From the NCBI GenBank assembly GCA_948602995.1, contig CAPEBR010000013.1:1-64000 (forward strand): a stretch of 64,000 bases of DNA, in the 5' to 3' direction. Positions 17,043 through 24,613 of the stretch are shown piece by piece. Source of the DNA: an uncultured Dorea sp. GTDB lineage: Bacteria > Bacillota > Clostridia > Lachnospirales > Lachnospiraceae. A program made the translations under genes and the position numbers. Under the pieces are notes generated by a model that saw only the letters and a program-made list of their open reading frames with translations, made no database searches and was not told the DNA's origin. Within the stretch, counting starts at the first letter, position 1; every line of letters starts with the position of its first letter.

Positions 17043-17098
17043 AAAAAGGGCGCTCCCGCAGAAGAGTACATGCTGAAAAGCACGGAATTCTGCGGGAG
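17043..17098 (-). terminator. Intrinsic terminator of lexA (converging with the M50-like gene)
   Basis: CTCCCGCAGAA (17053-17063) pairs with TTCTGCGGGAG (17088-17098). On the minus strand the stem is followed by CGCCCTTTTT (T-run at 17043-17047), which suits lexA; the plus-strand side has only a weak T tract. The 24-base loop is unusually long. Confidence 0.8.
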
Positions 17099-17122
17099 TG
17101 TCCTTTAACATTACTTCTGATT

Positions 17123-17740
17123 CTACTTAAAAAAACGAAATACACCGATTACTTTTCCCAGAATCTGGACATCCTGAACGATGATCGGATCCATCGTATC
17201 ATTTTCCGGCTGCAGGCGGATTACGCCTTCTTCCTTATAAAAAGTCTTAACAGTAGCTCCATCCTCAATCAGTGCAACAACCATCTCTCCATTATGTGCT
17301 GTCTGTCTCTTCTCTACGAGAACCATGTCTCCATCAAGAATGCCCGCATTAATCATACTTTCGCCCTTTACAGTTAGCAGGAAGGTCTGATTGTTCGGCA
17401 TGAATTCCATCGGAATCGGAAAGTAGCCCTCAATGTTCTGCTGGGCGAGAATCGGCTCTCCGGCGGCCACGCGTCCTACGATCGGAACATTCACCATCTC
17501 CCGGCGCATAAAATTAAAGGAATCATCTAAAATCTCAATTGCCCTCGGCTTCGTGGGATCTCTTCTGATATACCCGTTCTTCTCCAGCGTTTCAAGGTGG
17601 GAGTGGACAGAAGAGGTGGACTTCAAATGTACGGCTTCACAGATGTCACGCACCGCAGGCGGAAAGCCACGCTCCAGAATCTGGGATTTGATATATTCTA
17701 ATATTTCCTGCTGTTTCTGACTGATCTTACCCTGTGCCAT
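17123..17740 (-). CDS. lexA: LexA SOS repressor
   Basis: The 205-residue repressor has an N-terminal winged helix (1-65; LKSTSSVHSHLETLEKNGYI, with the S-T-S-S-V-H-x-H-L recognition helix), the self-cleavage site A93-G94 (VAAGEP) and the serine-lysine dyad S128 (KGESM) and K165 (ATVKTF). DNA-damage-activated RecA triggers cleavage. AGGAGGTACTTAT precedes the ATG. Its promoter carries LexA-type boxes, so it is probably autoregulated, and a decayed LysM gene lies divergently upstream. Confidence 0.96.
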   Translation of the reverse strand: MAQGKISQKQQEILEYIKSQILERGFPPAVRDICEAVHLKSTSSVHSHLETLEKNGYIRRDPTKPRAIEILDDSFNFMRREMVNVPIVGRVAAGEPILAQQNIEGYFPIPMEFMPNNQTFLLTVKGESMINAGILDGDMVLVEKRQTAHNGEMVVALIEDGATVKTFYKEEGVIRLQPENDTMDPIIVQDVQILGKVIGVFRFFK

Positions 17741-17761
17741 ATAAGTACCTCCTGACGTGCT

Positions 17762-17944
17762 ATGTCTTTAATATCATTTTACCACACCCCCAAAAGAAAA
17801 GCAAACGAATGTTTAGAAAATATGTTCGATGATTCCATAACGGATTATATCAGAGAACTAAAATCCATCAACAGTTTATCTTCTGACCAGATCCATGAGG
17901 GGCAGTACCTGACGGTACCGTATTATGATTATGATGCTTTGTAG
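17762..17944 (+). pseudogene. Decayed LysM (YneA-like) SOS gene divergent from lexA
   Basis: From about 17815 to 17944 the plus strand encodes ENMFDDSITDYIRELK followed by SINSLSSDQIHEGQYLTVPYY, matching the C-terminal end of LysM domains (key pattern I-N-x-L-x-S-D-x-I-x-x-G-Q-Y-L-x-V-P). LysM proteins divergent from lexA (YneA-like division inhibitors) are usual in Firmicutes. Here the membrane anchor and first half of the LysM are absent, no ribosome site precedes an ATG, and the residual frame runs through the lexA promoter. I read it as a remnant after deletion. Confidence 0.6.
17776..17828 (-). promoter_or_regulatory. lexA promoter with two LexA-type boxes
   Basis: On the minus strand, TTGCTT (17799-17804), 17 bp, TAAAAT (17776-17781). 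Box 1 reads CGAACATATTTTC (17816-17828), one mismatch from the Bacillus consensus CGAACRNRYGTTC. Box 2, AAACATTCGTTT (17803-17814), is a symmetric variant of GAAC-N4-GTTC and overlaps the -35. Binding to box 2 would block RNA polymerase. Confidence 0.65.
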
Positions 17945-17960
17945 AATACTGCCCATTTAT

Positions 17961-18048
17961 AATTCGCTTCGTGAATGGAATTTGCTCACACCTGAATCAT
18001 TTTCTTACGGACTTTGCATTTACTACAAAGTCCTGTATAAGCAGCACC
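17961..18048. repeat. Partial family-2 hairpin element
   Basis: Read on the minus strand, this matches the left two-thirds of the 133-bp element at 54323-54455: a GGACTTTG...CAAAGTCC hairpin, then CCGTAAGAAAATGATTCAGG, TGTGAGCAAATTCCATTC and the AAGCGAATT hairpin region. The element's terminal GTTACTGTTCA is not preserved. It separates the LysM remnant from the recombinase promoter. Confidence 0.75.
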
Positions 18049-18087
18049 ATACATCTATACGACAAATCTCAATTTTTCCAAAAGATA

Positions 18088-18116
18088 TAGACAAAAAAGA
18101 CAGAATATGTTAATAT
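18088..18116 (+). promoter_or_regulatory. Promoter of the XerS-like recombinase
   Basis: TAGACA (18088-18093), 17 bp, TAATAT (18111-18116); transcription would start near 18123, about 45 bases before the ATG. Confidence 0.6.
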
Positions 18117-18166
18117 GATGATACAAGCCATGCAGGCGGCGAATAAAAAGGGGGATTTTATAAATA

Positions 18167-19234
18167 ATGTCAGAACCAAAAACATATCATGAACAGACAA
18201 AGATTGACCAGACACTGCGGCTAAGAGAGGTTTTAAAAACGCTGCCTCCATTTGCCAAAGACTATTTCCGTGCCATAGAGCCAAGGTCATCTGCAAGAAC
18301 AAGAATTAATTATGCCTATGATATCCGTATATTTTTTCATTTTCTTATGGAGGTAAATCCGGTTTACCGCAGCTATACCATTAATCAGTTCCAGGTGCAG
18401 GATCTGGAGCGCATTGAGCCTGTAGATATTGAGGAATACATGGAATACCTGAAGGTTTATACACGGACCCAGGATGAAGAGCTGATTACAAATGGCGAAC
18501 GGGGACTAAAGCGAAAAATGTCAGCGCTTCGGAGCTTTTACAATTATTACTTTACCCGTCAGGCAATTTCAAAAAATCCGACTCTGCTTGTAGACATGCC
18601 CAAACTTCACGATAAAGCAATCATCCGCCTGGATGCAGATGAGGTTGCCATGCTTCTTGATTTTGTAGAATCCGCCGGTGATAAGCTGACCGGACAGGCA
18701 CTCACATATTATAAGAAAACAAAAGAACGTGACCTGGCAATTATGACGCTGCTTCTTGGAACCGGAATCCGTGTATCAGAATGTGTCGGACTGGATCTAA
18801 ATGATGTAGATTTTAAGAATAATGGAATTACAGTAACAAGAAAAGGCGGCAATCAGATGATTGTGTACTTTGGAGATGAGGTTGCCGATGCACTGCTTGA
18901 TTACATAGAAGGAAGCCGCAAGGCCATTACTCCCCTCTCCGGCCATGAAAATGCACTGTTCTTATCCACGCAGAGACGCCGTATGGGCGTACAGGCAGTG
19001 GAAAACATGGTAAAAAAATATGCCCGTCAGGTTACACCCAATAAAAAAATCACTCCCCATAAGCTTCGCAGTACCTATGGAACTTCCTTATATAAGGAAA
19101 CCGGGGATATCTACCTTGTAGCGGATGTCTTAGGACATAAGGATGTTAATACAACCAAAAAACATTATGCCGCAATTGATGAAGACAGACGCCGGCTTGC
19201 GGCATCTGCTGTAAAGCTTCGGGAATCATCCTAG
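18167..19234 (+). CDS. XerS-like tyrosine recombinase
   Basis: The 355-residue protein has a full tyrosine-recombinase catalytic set: R202 (GIRVSE), K226 (TRKGGN), H298 and R301 (PHKLRST), H324 (LGHKDV) and Y334 (KKHY). Its length, the long N-terminal core-binding domain, and the KERDLAIMTLLLGTGIRVSE and VENMVKKY segments recall streptococcal XerS (about 356 residues), which resolves chromosome dimers alone, more than XerC/XerD (about 300). It stands alone between lexA and trpB, with no phage or transposon genes nearby, so a housekeeping role is likelier than mobility. Its recombination site was not identified with confidence. Confidence 0.85.
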   Translation: MSEPKTYHEQTKIDQTLRLREVLKTLPPFAKDYFRAIEPRSSARTRINYAYDIRIFFHFLMEVNPVYRSYTINQFQVQDLERIEPVDIEEYMEYLKVYTRTQDEELITNGERGLKRKMSALRSFYNYYFTRQAISKNPTLLVDMPKLHDKAIIRLDADEVAMLLDFVESAGDKLTGQALTYYKKTKERDLAIMTLLLGTGIRVSECVGLDLNDVDFKNNGITVTRKGGNQMIVYFGDEVADALLDYIEGSRKAITPLSGHENALFLSTQRRRMGVQAVENMVKKYARQVTPNKKITPHKLRSTYGTSLYKETGDIYLVADVLGHKDVNTTKKHYAAIDEDRRRLAASAVKLRESS

Positions 19235-19328
19235 CTTTTAGTAATATTAACCAAATTTTTGCAACTTCTATAGGCATTGTTGTAATCTACAGGTAGATGT
19301 GATAGACTCTATTAAAAAATACTTATTA

Positions 19329-19459
19329 GACGCCCCACTTTACACCAGATTTTATGCTGAATTTAGTCAATGTAGCCCGCTACACCTCCTAAATCCAGCA
19401 TAAAATCTGATGCAAACTGGGACGACATCTTGCAGAAAGCAATTTTCAAACACGCTCTA
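19329..19459. repeat. Truncated MITE-like element (family 1)
   Basis: The right end TGCAGAAAGCAATTTTCAAA followed by CACGCTCTA (19431-19459) matches the complete element at 51584-51749. The core ACGCCCCACTTT and the TAGCCCGCTACRCCTCCT palindrome centre are shared. The arms ATTTTATGCTGAATTTAG and CTAAATCCAGCATAAAAT differ in sequence from the complete copy but still pair with each other. The left terminal repeat is missing. Confidence 0.8.
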
Positions 19460-19502
19460 ATATTATACTCACGGCCATGGAATCTGCCATTAGTCTACAG
19501 GA

Positions 19503-20888
19503 TCATTCCATATTCCCCGGAAATTTCGGAATTCCATCGAATCCAGCCTTAAGGTCTTCATCTGTCGGAATATAGTCTGTCATCTCACCGTTATGGAATT
19601 TTTCATATGCGACCATGTCAAAATATCCTGTACCAGTCAGGCCAAATACAATTGTCTTCGCCTCTCCTGTCGCCTTGCATTTCTCTGCCTCGTCAATTGC
19701 CACCTTGATTGCATGACTGCTTTCCGGTGCTGGCAGGATTCCTTCCACTCGCGCAAATTTTTCGGCTGCCTCAAAGACGGCTGTCTGCTCCACCGATCTT
19801 GCCTCCATGTACCCGTCTGCATAGAGCTGGGACAGAATGGAGCTCATGCCATGATATCTCAGTCCTCCGGCATGATTTGCGGAAGGAATAAAACCGCTTC
19901 CTAATGTATACATCTTCGCTAACGGACATACCATACCTGTATCACAGAAGTCATATGCATAGACGCCTCTTGTCATACTGGGGCAGGATGCCGGTTCCAC
20001 GGCAATAAAGTGATAATCCTTTTCACCCCTTAGCTTTTCTCCCATAAATGGAGAGATCAGCCCGCCAAGGTTTGATCCGCCTCCTGCACATCCGATGATA
20101 ATATCCGGAGTAATCCCATATTTGTCCAGCGCAGTCTTTGTCTCCATACCAATAATTGACTGGTGCAGTAATACCTGATTCAGGACACTTCCAAGGACAT
20201 ACCGGTATCCTTCACTTCCAACGGCAACTTCAACTGCCTCGGAGATGGCACATCCGAGACTTCCGGTTGTACCTGGATGCTCTGCAAGAATCTTTCTTCC
20301 GACCTCGGTCTCTGCGGATGGGGACGGCGTTACACTCGCTCCGTAGGTACGCATTACTTCACGGCGGAAGGGCTTCTGTTCATAAGAACATTTTACCATA
20401 AATACCTTGCAGTCTAGATCCAGATAAGAGCATGCCATAGATAATGCGGTTCCCCACTGTCCTGCCCCGGTCTCTGTTGTAACGCCTTTCAGGCCCTGCT
20501 TCTTTGCGTAATATGCCTGCGCAATTGCTGAATTCAGCTTATGGCTTCCACTGGTATTATTTCCTTCAAATTTATAGTAGATTTTTGCAGGTGTCTGAAG
20601 CTTCTCCTCCAGGCAGTATGCACGTACCAGCGGCGCCGGACGATACATTTTATAGAAATCAATAATCTCCTGCGGAATATCAATATATCGGTTTTCATTA
20701 TCAAGTTCCTGCTGTACAAGCTCTTCACAGAATACACCGGACAGTTCTTCGGCAGTCATTGGTTTTAAAGTACCCGGGTTCAAAAGAGGTGCCGGCTTAT
20801 TCTTCATATCAGCACGTACATTATACCATTGCTTTGGCATCTCACTTTCCTCCAGGTAGATTTTGTAAGGGATTTTCTGCTCGCTCAT
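19503..20888 (-). CDS. trpB: TrpB2-type tryptophan synthase beta-like enzyme
   Basis: The 461-residue PLP enzyme has the PLP lysine in GSHKLNSA, the GxGQWG-type loop (TETGAGQWGTA) and the phosphate-binding CAGGGSNLGG. The length (about 460, against about 400 for TrpB1) and solitary position, with no trpA nearby, indicate the TrpB2 branch, which can condense indole with serine or phosphoserine. The start MSEQKIPYK at 20888 follows AAAGGAGAAC; a longer frame to 21071 would translate through the T-box terminator and is rejected. Expression should rise when tRNA-Trp is uncharged. Confidence 0.92.
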   Translation of the reverse strand: MSEQKIPYKIYLEESEMPKQWYNVRADMKNKPAPLLNPGTLKPMTAEELSGVFCEELVQQELDNENRYIDIPQEIIDFYKMYRPAPLVRAYCLEEKLQTPAKIYYKFEGNNTSGSHKLNSAIAQAYYAKKQGLKGVTTETGAGQWGTALSMACSYLDLDCKVFMVKCSYEQKPFRREVMRTYGASVTPSPSAETEVGRKILAEHPGTTGSLGCAISEAVEVAVGSEGYRYVLGSVLNQVLLHQSIIGMETKTALDKYGITPDIIIGCAGGGSNLGGLISPFMGEKLRGEKDYHFIAVEPASCPSMTRGVYAYDFCDTGMVCPLAKMYTLGSGFIPSANHAGGLRYHGMSSILSQLYADGYMEARSVEQTAVFEAAEKFARVEGILPAPESSHAIKVAIDEAEKCKATGEAKTIVFGLTGTGYFDMVAYEKFHNGEMTDYIPTDEDLKAGFDGIPKFPGNME

Positions 20889-20954
20889 TTTTTGTTCTCC
20901 TTTCATATTTTGGGGCTTTGCCCCCTTAAGGGACAGGGTATTAAAATATAGAAC

Positions 20955-21261
20955 AAAAAATACCCTTATCCCATACAATAAATAATTGCTGGGACAAGAG
21001 TAATTGCCATCAACTCCTGCGGTGCCACCCGGCTTGGTATGTCTTTTATACCCACTCATGCGTACATTCATACGCGTACTTTTTTAACGGAGTACCCTCT
21101 CCGGCTTACCTACTGCCGTTCAATCCGAACTATAAATTCAATATGAACACTTCGACTCGCCCTCGGAAGTCCATTCCTGACAGTTCCGGTTACTGCATTC
21201 CACCATCCGCAGCTCTCTGTAAATCAGATATCTGACAGTACTCACTCTTCCTCATCGGTTT
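20955..21261 (-). promoter_or_regulatory. Tryptophan T-box leader with terminator
   Basis: On the minus strand a complete T-box can be read. The stem I base is GGAAG (21247-21251) with CTTCC (21165-21169). An AGTGAGTA bulge lies 5', CTGTCAG pairs with a second CTGTCAG (one T-T mismatch), and the 3' specifier loop reads GAATGGA with codon UGG (21171-21173) for tryptophan. The T-box core GGGTGGCACCGCAGG lies at 21016-21030. The terminator ACTCTTGTCCCA (20990-21001) pairs with TGGGATAAGGGT (20962-20973), ahead of TTTTTT (20955-20960). Binding of uncharged tRNA-Trp should favour the antiterminator. Confidence 0.92.
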
Positions 21262-21267
21262 AATAGA

Positions 21268-21296
21268 ACTTTACCACGACATCGTACCCATGTCAA
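21268..21296 (-). promoter_or_regulatory. Promoter of the T-box/trpB transcript
   Basis: TTGACA (21291-21296, minus strand), exactly 17 bp, TAAAGT (21268-21273). This is the best -35 match in the window and places the transcript start near 21261, just before stem I of the T-box. Confidence 0.8.
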
Positions 21297-21336
21297 GGAC
21301 TTTTGCCATTTACTCATAAAATAATTTTACATAATC

Positions 21337-21363
21337 GTTACTGTTCACTCCGTACACAGTAAC
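21337..21363. repeat. Short family-2 hairpin
   Basis: GTTACTGT (21337-21344) and ACAGTAAC (21356-21363) flank TCACTCCGTAC; this is the same 27-bp unit as at 11370. Here it lies between two divergent promoters rather than after a gene, so it cannot be serving simply as a terminator. Confidence 0.7.
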
Positions 21364-21472
21364 AAGTAACCAAACCAAATGACATTGTTCGGGTTACTAT
21401 TTATAGAAAAAAATGAAATTATCTGCTACAATATAACTGGATAAGAAATAACATACCGGGAAAGGATGAATT

Positions 21473-22207
21473 ATGACATTACAAAAACTTTTAAGCTATA
21501 CAAGAAAAGCAGTTGATGAGTATTCCCTGATTCATGATGGCGACCGTATTGCGGTGGGCATTTCCGGCGGAAAGGACAGCCTTACTCTGCTATACGCCCT
21601 TCACGGCCTGAAAAGATTTTATCCCCGTCATTTTGAACTGGGGGCAGTAACCGTTGACCTGGGCTACTCTGAATGCGATTTTACCCCTGTGGCTGAGCTT
21701 ACAGAGAAGCTGGGGGTTCCATACAGAATCATAAAGACAGATATTGCACGAATCCTGTTTGAAGAACGTAAGGAAAGCAATCCCTGTTCCCTTTGTGCAA
21801 AGATGAGAAAGGGGGCCCTGAACCAGGCGGTAAAAGATATGGGCTATAATAAGGTTGCCTATGCCCATCACAAGGATGATATCATAGAAACCATGCTGCT
21901 CTCTCTTCTGTTTGAAGGGCGGTTTTATTCCTTTTCACCAAAAACATACCTGGACCGTATGGATTTAACAGTCATACGTCCCATGATGTTTACAGAGGAA
22001 GCAGAGGTCATTGGATTTCAGAACAAATACAGCCTGCCTGTTGTCACAAGCAGATGTCCCATTGACGGATATACGAAAAGACAGTATGCCAAGGAACTGG
22101 TAAGAAGCCTGAATAAAGAGCATCCAGGTGCAAAGCAGCGGATGTTTACCGCGATTTTGAACGGAAAAATAGAGGGATGGCCTGAGCGCATCCCCCATAT
22201 AAGATAA
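21473..22207 (+). CDS. TtcA-like tRNA thiolation ATPase
   Basis: The 244-residue PP-loop protein has SGGKDS (31-36), C105-x2-C108 (NPCSLCAKMRKG) and C195 (SRCPIDG), the three cysteines that hold the [4Fe-4S] cluster in TtcA. TtcA converts cytidine-32 to 2-thiocytidine in some tRNAs. Firmicutes relatives such as this are sometimes only called TtcA/TilS-like, so the exact tRNA target is uncertain. It is a single gene on the plus strand with GGAAAGGATGAATT before the ATG. Confidence 0.85.
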   Translation: MTLQKLLSYTRKAVDEYSLIHDGDRIAVGISGGKDSLTLLYALHGLKRFYPRHFELGAVTVDLGYSECDFTPVAELTEKLGVPYRIIKTDIARILFEERKESNPCSLCAKMRKGALNQAVKDMGYNKVAYAHHKDDIIETMLLSLLFEGRFYSFSPKTYLDRMDLTVIRPMMFTEEAEVIGFQNKYSLPVVTSRCPIDGYTKRQYAKELVRSLNKEHPGAKQRMFTAILNGKIEGWPERIPHIR

Positions 22208-22222
22208 CTTGTCTGCGGTAGT

Positions 22223-22867
22223 CTACAGCCTTCTGCTTTTCGTCTGTTCCTTCAGGTCAATCAGATGCTTGATTGCCTCCGCTGTCCCGTTAATGCCGAG
22301 AAGTGAACTGTCCAGACATATATGGTAGCTCTCGGCAGCACCCCACTTTTTATTGCTGTAATAATTATAATAGCTGGCACGCTTTTTATCGGTCTTAATA
22401 ATCAAATCCCTCGCTTTTGCATCCGTCAGATCATATATCCGGGCAATCCTGCGTACTCTTGCATCCAGATCTGCATGAATGAACAGACTCAGCAGATTAT
22501 CATATTCCTCCAACGCATAATCTGCACAGCGACCAACCAGAATGCACGGCCCTTCATCCGCAATCTTCTTAATCGCATCAAATTGTGCCAGAAATACTTT
22601 ATGATTAATCGGCATATCAGTATAACTTCCTGAGGTGTATCCGAGAGAATACGTGTCCATTACCAAAGAATATAAAAAGCTGCTTGTTGGTTTTTCATCG
22701 TGTGTCTCAAAAAGTTCCTGGCAGAGTCCGCTCTCTTTTGCCGCTCTGTCCAGCATCTCCTTATCATACAGTTTGATCCCCAGATCCTTTGCCACCTTGT
22801 ATCCAATCTCCCGCCCGGCACTTCCGTACTGTCTTCCTATTGTTATAATTGTGTTTGTTTTTGCCAT
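22223..22867 (-). CDS. Cytidylate kinase-like family protein
   Basis: The 214-residue protein begins MAKTNTIITIGRQYGSAGRE; the G-R-x-x-G-S-x-G-R loop is the altered P-loop of the cytidylate kinase-like-2 family. It also has ILVGRCADYAL (about 92) and FIHADLDARVRRI (about 112), both conserved in the family. Nucleotide specificity is unproven; true CMP kinases have a classical GxxGxGK loop, lacking here. The ATG at 22867 is chosen because AAAGGAGC lies 9 bases upstream; a GTG at 22876 abuts that site. Confidence 0.85.
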   Translation of the reverse strand: MAKTNTIITIGRQYGSAGREIGYKVAKDLGIKLYDKEMLDRAAKESGLCQELFETHDEKPTSSFLYSLVMDTYSLGYTSGSYTDMPINHKVFLAQFDAIKKIADEGPCILVGRCADYALEEYDNLLSLFIHADLDARVRRIARIYDLTDAKARDLIIKTDKKRASYYNYYSNKKWGAAESYHICLDSSLLGINGTAEAIKHLIDLKEQTKSRRL

Positions 22868-23064
22868 ATTAATCACGCTCCTTTATAAATCTGTGCAGCT
22901 GCCTCATTATTTATTCACATGGCACATCACAGTTTTACAATCACATTGCCTGTAATATACCTGGAATTTTTGCAGACACTACTTTAAATATATCTATATT
23001 ATATAACAAATCCAGGGAAATGTATATAATTTTTGCATTTCGCAGCCATTTTTCAGCTCACTTA

Positions 23065-23131
23065 GTGCTCTCACCTGAATCATTTTCTTACGGACTTTGC
23101 AGTAAATGCAAAGTCCTGTGTGAGCAGTACA
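23065..23131. repeat. Partial family-2 hairpin element
   Basis: TCACCTGAATCATTTTCTTA is followed by the perfect hairpin GGACTTTGCA-GTAAA-TGCAAAGTCC (23092-23116) and TGTGTGAGCAG. It is the same core as 17961-18048 and 54323-54455 but lacks the terminal GTTACTG repeats. It ends 3 bases from the rluD stop codon, on the 3' side of that gene. Confidence 0.75.
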
Positions 23132-23133
23132 CT

Positions 23134-24045
23134 TCACTTACGAAGTCTGGCAAGCAGGCATGAAAAATATGTGGGAAGCGGTGCATGGATTTCTAGATAT
23201 TCTCCTGTCCCCGGATGGATAATGCCGAGTGTTTCCGCATGAAGTGTCTGCCCGGTCAGCTGTGGGAACGGGCATCTCTCCGGGCCATATACCCGGTCTC
23301 CTACAATCGGATGCCCGATACTTGCCATATGGACGCGGATCTGGTGAGTTCTCCCTGTCTCTAACCGGCACCGGATGTGGGTATAATCTCCAAATCGCTC
23401 AATTACCTCATAATGTGTAATGGCTGGCCGGCCGTTTTTTGCATGTGTGCTCATTTTTTTCCGGTCCGCAGGATGACGTCCGATCGGCGCATTTACGCTT
23501 CCTGCATCCTCTTTTATATTACCATGTACAACTGCCTCGTAAAGACGGCGGATAGAGTGCTCCTTCAATTGCTCTGAAAGGCTCTGGTGAGCCATATCGT
23601 TTTTACAGACTACAAGGGAACCAGTAGTATCCATATCAATGCGGTGAACAATACCCGGGCGTCTGTCCCCGTTAATTCCGGACAAAGCATCCCCGCAGTG
23701 ATTCATCAGTGCATTCACAAGTGTGCCTGAATAATGTCCTGGGGCAGGGTGCACAACCATCTGCTTTGGCTTATTTACGATAATCAGATCCTCATCCTCA
23801 TAAAGTATATCAAGAGGAATATCTTCCGGAAGAATGTCCGGCTCTCTGATATCAGGAAACACCGCAGCTATGAGGTCACCAAAAATAAGCCTGTAATTCG
23901 GTTTCACAGGCCGGCCGTTCACTGTTATATTTCCCTCTTTGATCAGTTTTTGGAGATACGAACGGGAGCGGTCCGGCATCACCTCTGCAAGATAACGGTC
24001 AATCCGTTCTCCCTCTTCATTTTCCACCGTGAAGTATCCGTTCAA
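23134..24045 (-). CDS. rluD: RluD-type 23S rRNA pseudouridine synthase
   Basis: The 303-residue enzyme has an N-terminal S4 RNA-binding domain (about 10-75; RIDRYLAE, SRSYLQKLIKEG) and the catalytic RIDMDTTGSLVV motif, in which the D after RI.D is the pseudouridylation aspartate, followed by GRTHQIRVHMASIGHPIVGD (key residues R-T-H-Q-I-R-V-H). Start: a TTG at 24045 lies 6 bases from AAGGAGG, whereas the ATG at 24051 directly abuts it, so TTG is preferred. It overlaps lspA, as in many Firmicutes. Confidence 0.93.
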   Translation of the reverse strand: MNGYFTVENEEGERIDRYLAEVMPDRSRSYLQKLIKEGNITVNGRPVKPNYRLIFGDLIAAVFPDIREPDILPEDIPLDILYEDEDLIIVNKPKQMVVHPAPGHYSGTLVNALMNHCGDALSGINGDRRPGIVHRIDMDTTGSLVVCKNDMAHQSLSEQLKEHSIRRLYEAVVHGNIKEDAGSVNAPIGRHPADRKKMSTHAKNGRPAITHYEVIERFGDYTHIRCRLETGRTHQIRVHMASIGHPIVGDRVYGPERCPFPQLTGQTLHAETLGIIHPGTGEYLEIHAPLPTYFSCLLARLRK

Positions 24046-24532
24046 GCTCATCCTCCTTATAGTAAAAACAGATTAACAGGAATAACAGAATCGTTGTAAC
24101 TGTCACATAGATATCTGCCACATTAAAAATGGGAAAATCAATCAATTTAAAATACAGAAAATCCACCACATAATTCAGTCTCACACGGTCGATAAAATTG
24201 CCCAGCGCCCCTGATGCAATAAAGACCGCACAGATCCGCAGCGGCATATAGTGCCGCTCCATGGGAACTTTTATATAAAACCAGATTACAACTATCAGTA
24301 TGGCAGCTACACTCAGATAAAAAAAGAGCCTCTGGTTCTGAAATAATCCAAATGCCGCTCCCCGGTTTTCCAGGTATTCCAACTGGAAAACTCCCCTAAT
24401 TATTACATAAGGATCCTGATCCTTTAATCTTGTAAGCGCATAATATTTTGTCACCTGGTCAAGCGCCACTCCGGAAAGTATTCCGGCTATGGCGATGATA
24501 TAATGCATCACACGCCTGGACTCCTTCTCCAT
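24017..24532 (-). CDS. lspA: Lipoprotein signal peptidase (signal peptidase II)
   Basis: The 171-residue membrane protein has four hydrophobic segments and the aspartyl-protease pair D115 (GNFIDRV) and D140 (FNVADI). It cleaves prolipoproteins after lipid attachment at the membrane. The ATG at 24532 is preceded by TAAGGAGGATT; an upstream extension to 24604 would overlap nothing but adds a non-membrane arginine-rich stretch without a ribosome site. Its end overlaps rluD by 29 bases. Confidence 0.95.
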   Translation of the reverse strand: MEKESRRVMHYIIAIAGILSGVALDQVTKYYALTRLKDQDPYVIIRGVFQLEYLENRGAAFGLFQNQRLFFYLSVAAILIVVIWFYIKVPMERHYMPLRICAVFIASGALGNFIDRVRLNYVVDFLYFKLIDFPIFNVADIYVTVTTILLFLLICFYYKEDELERILHGGK

Positions 24533-24613
24533 AATCCTCCTTACTGCCGCCAGAAAAAAGCATAATCGTCCAGATCCTCTGTCATGTCTCTGAACTGTCA
24601 GCAAAAGCGGCCG

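Noticed and set aside
18167..19234. Recombinase as evidence of a prophage or integrative element
   Set aside because: No phage, plasmid or transfer genes and no flanking att repeats were seen; neighbours are core genes.
19259..19285. TTGCAAC...GTTGTAA as a definite XerS dif site
   Set aside because: The arms are 7 bp with one mismatch and do not resemble the known streptococcal site closely enough; kept only as a speculation in a finding.
20889..21071. Longer N-terminus for trpB reaching 21071
   Set aside because: It would translate the T-box core and terminator hairpin; MSEQKIPYK at 20888 has a proper ribosome site.
17961..23131. Repeats as a CRISPR array
   Set aside because: The repeats are dispersed, unequal, internally palindromic and not separated by regular spacers.
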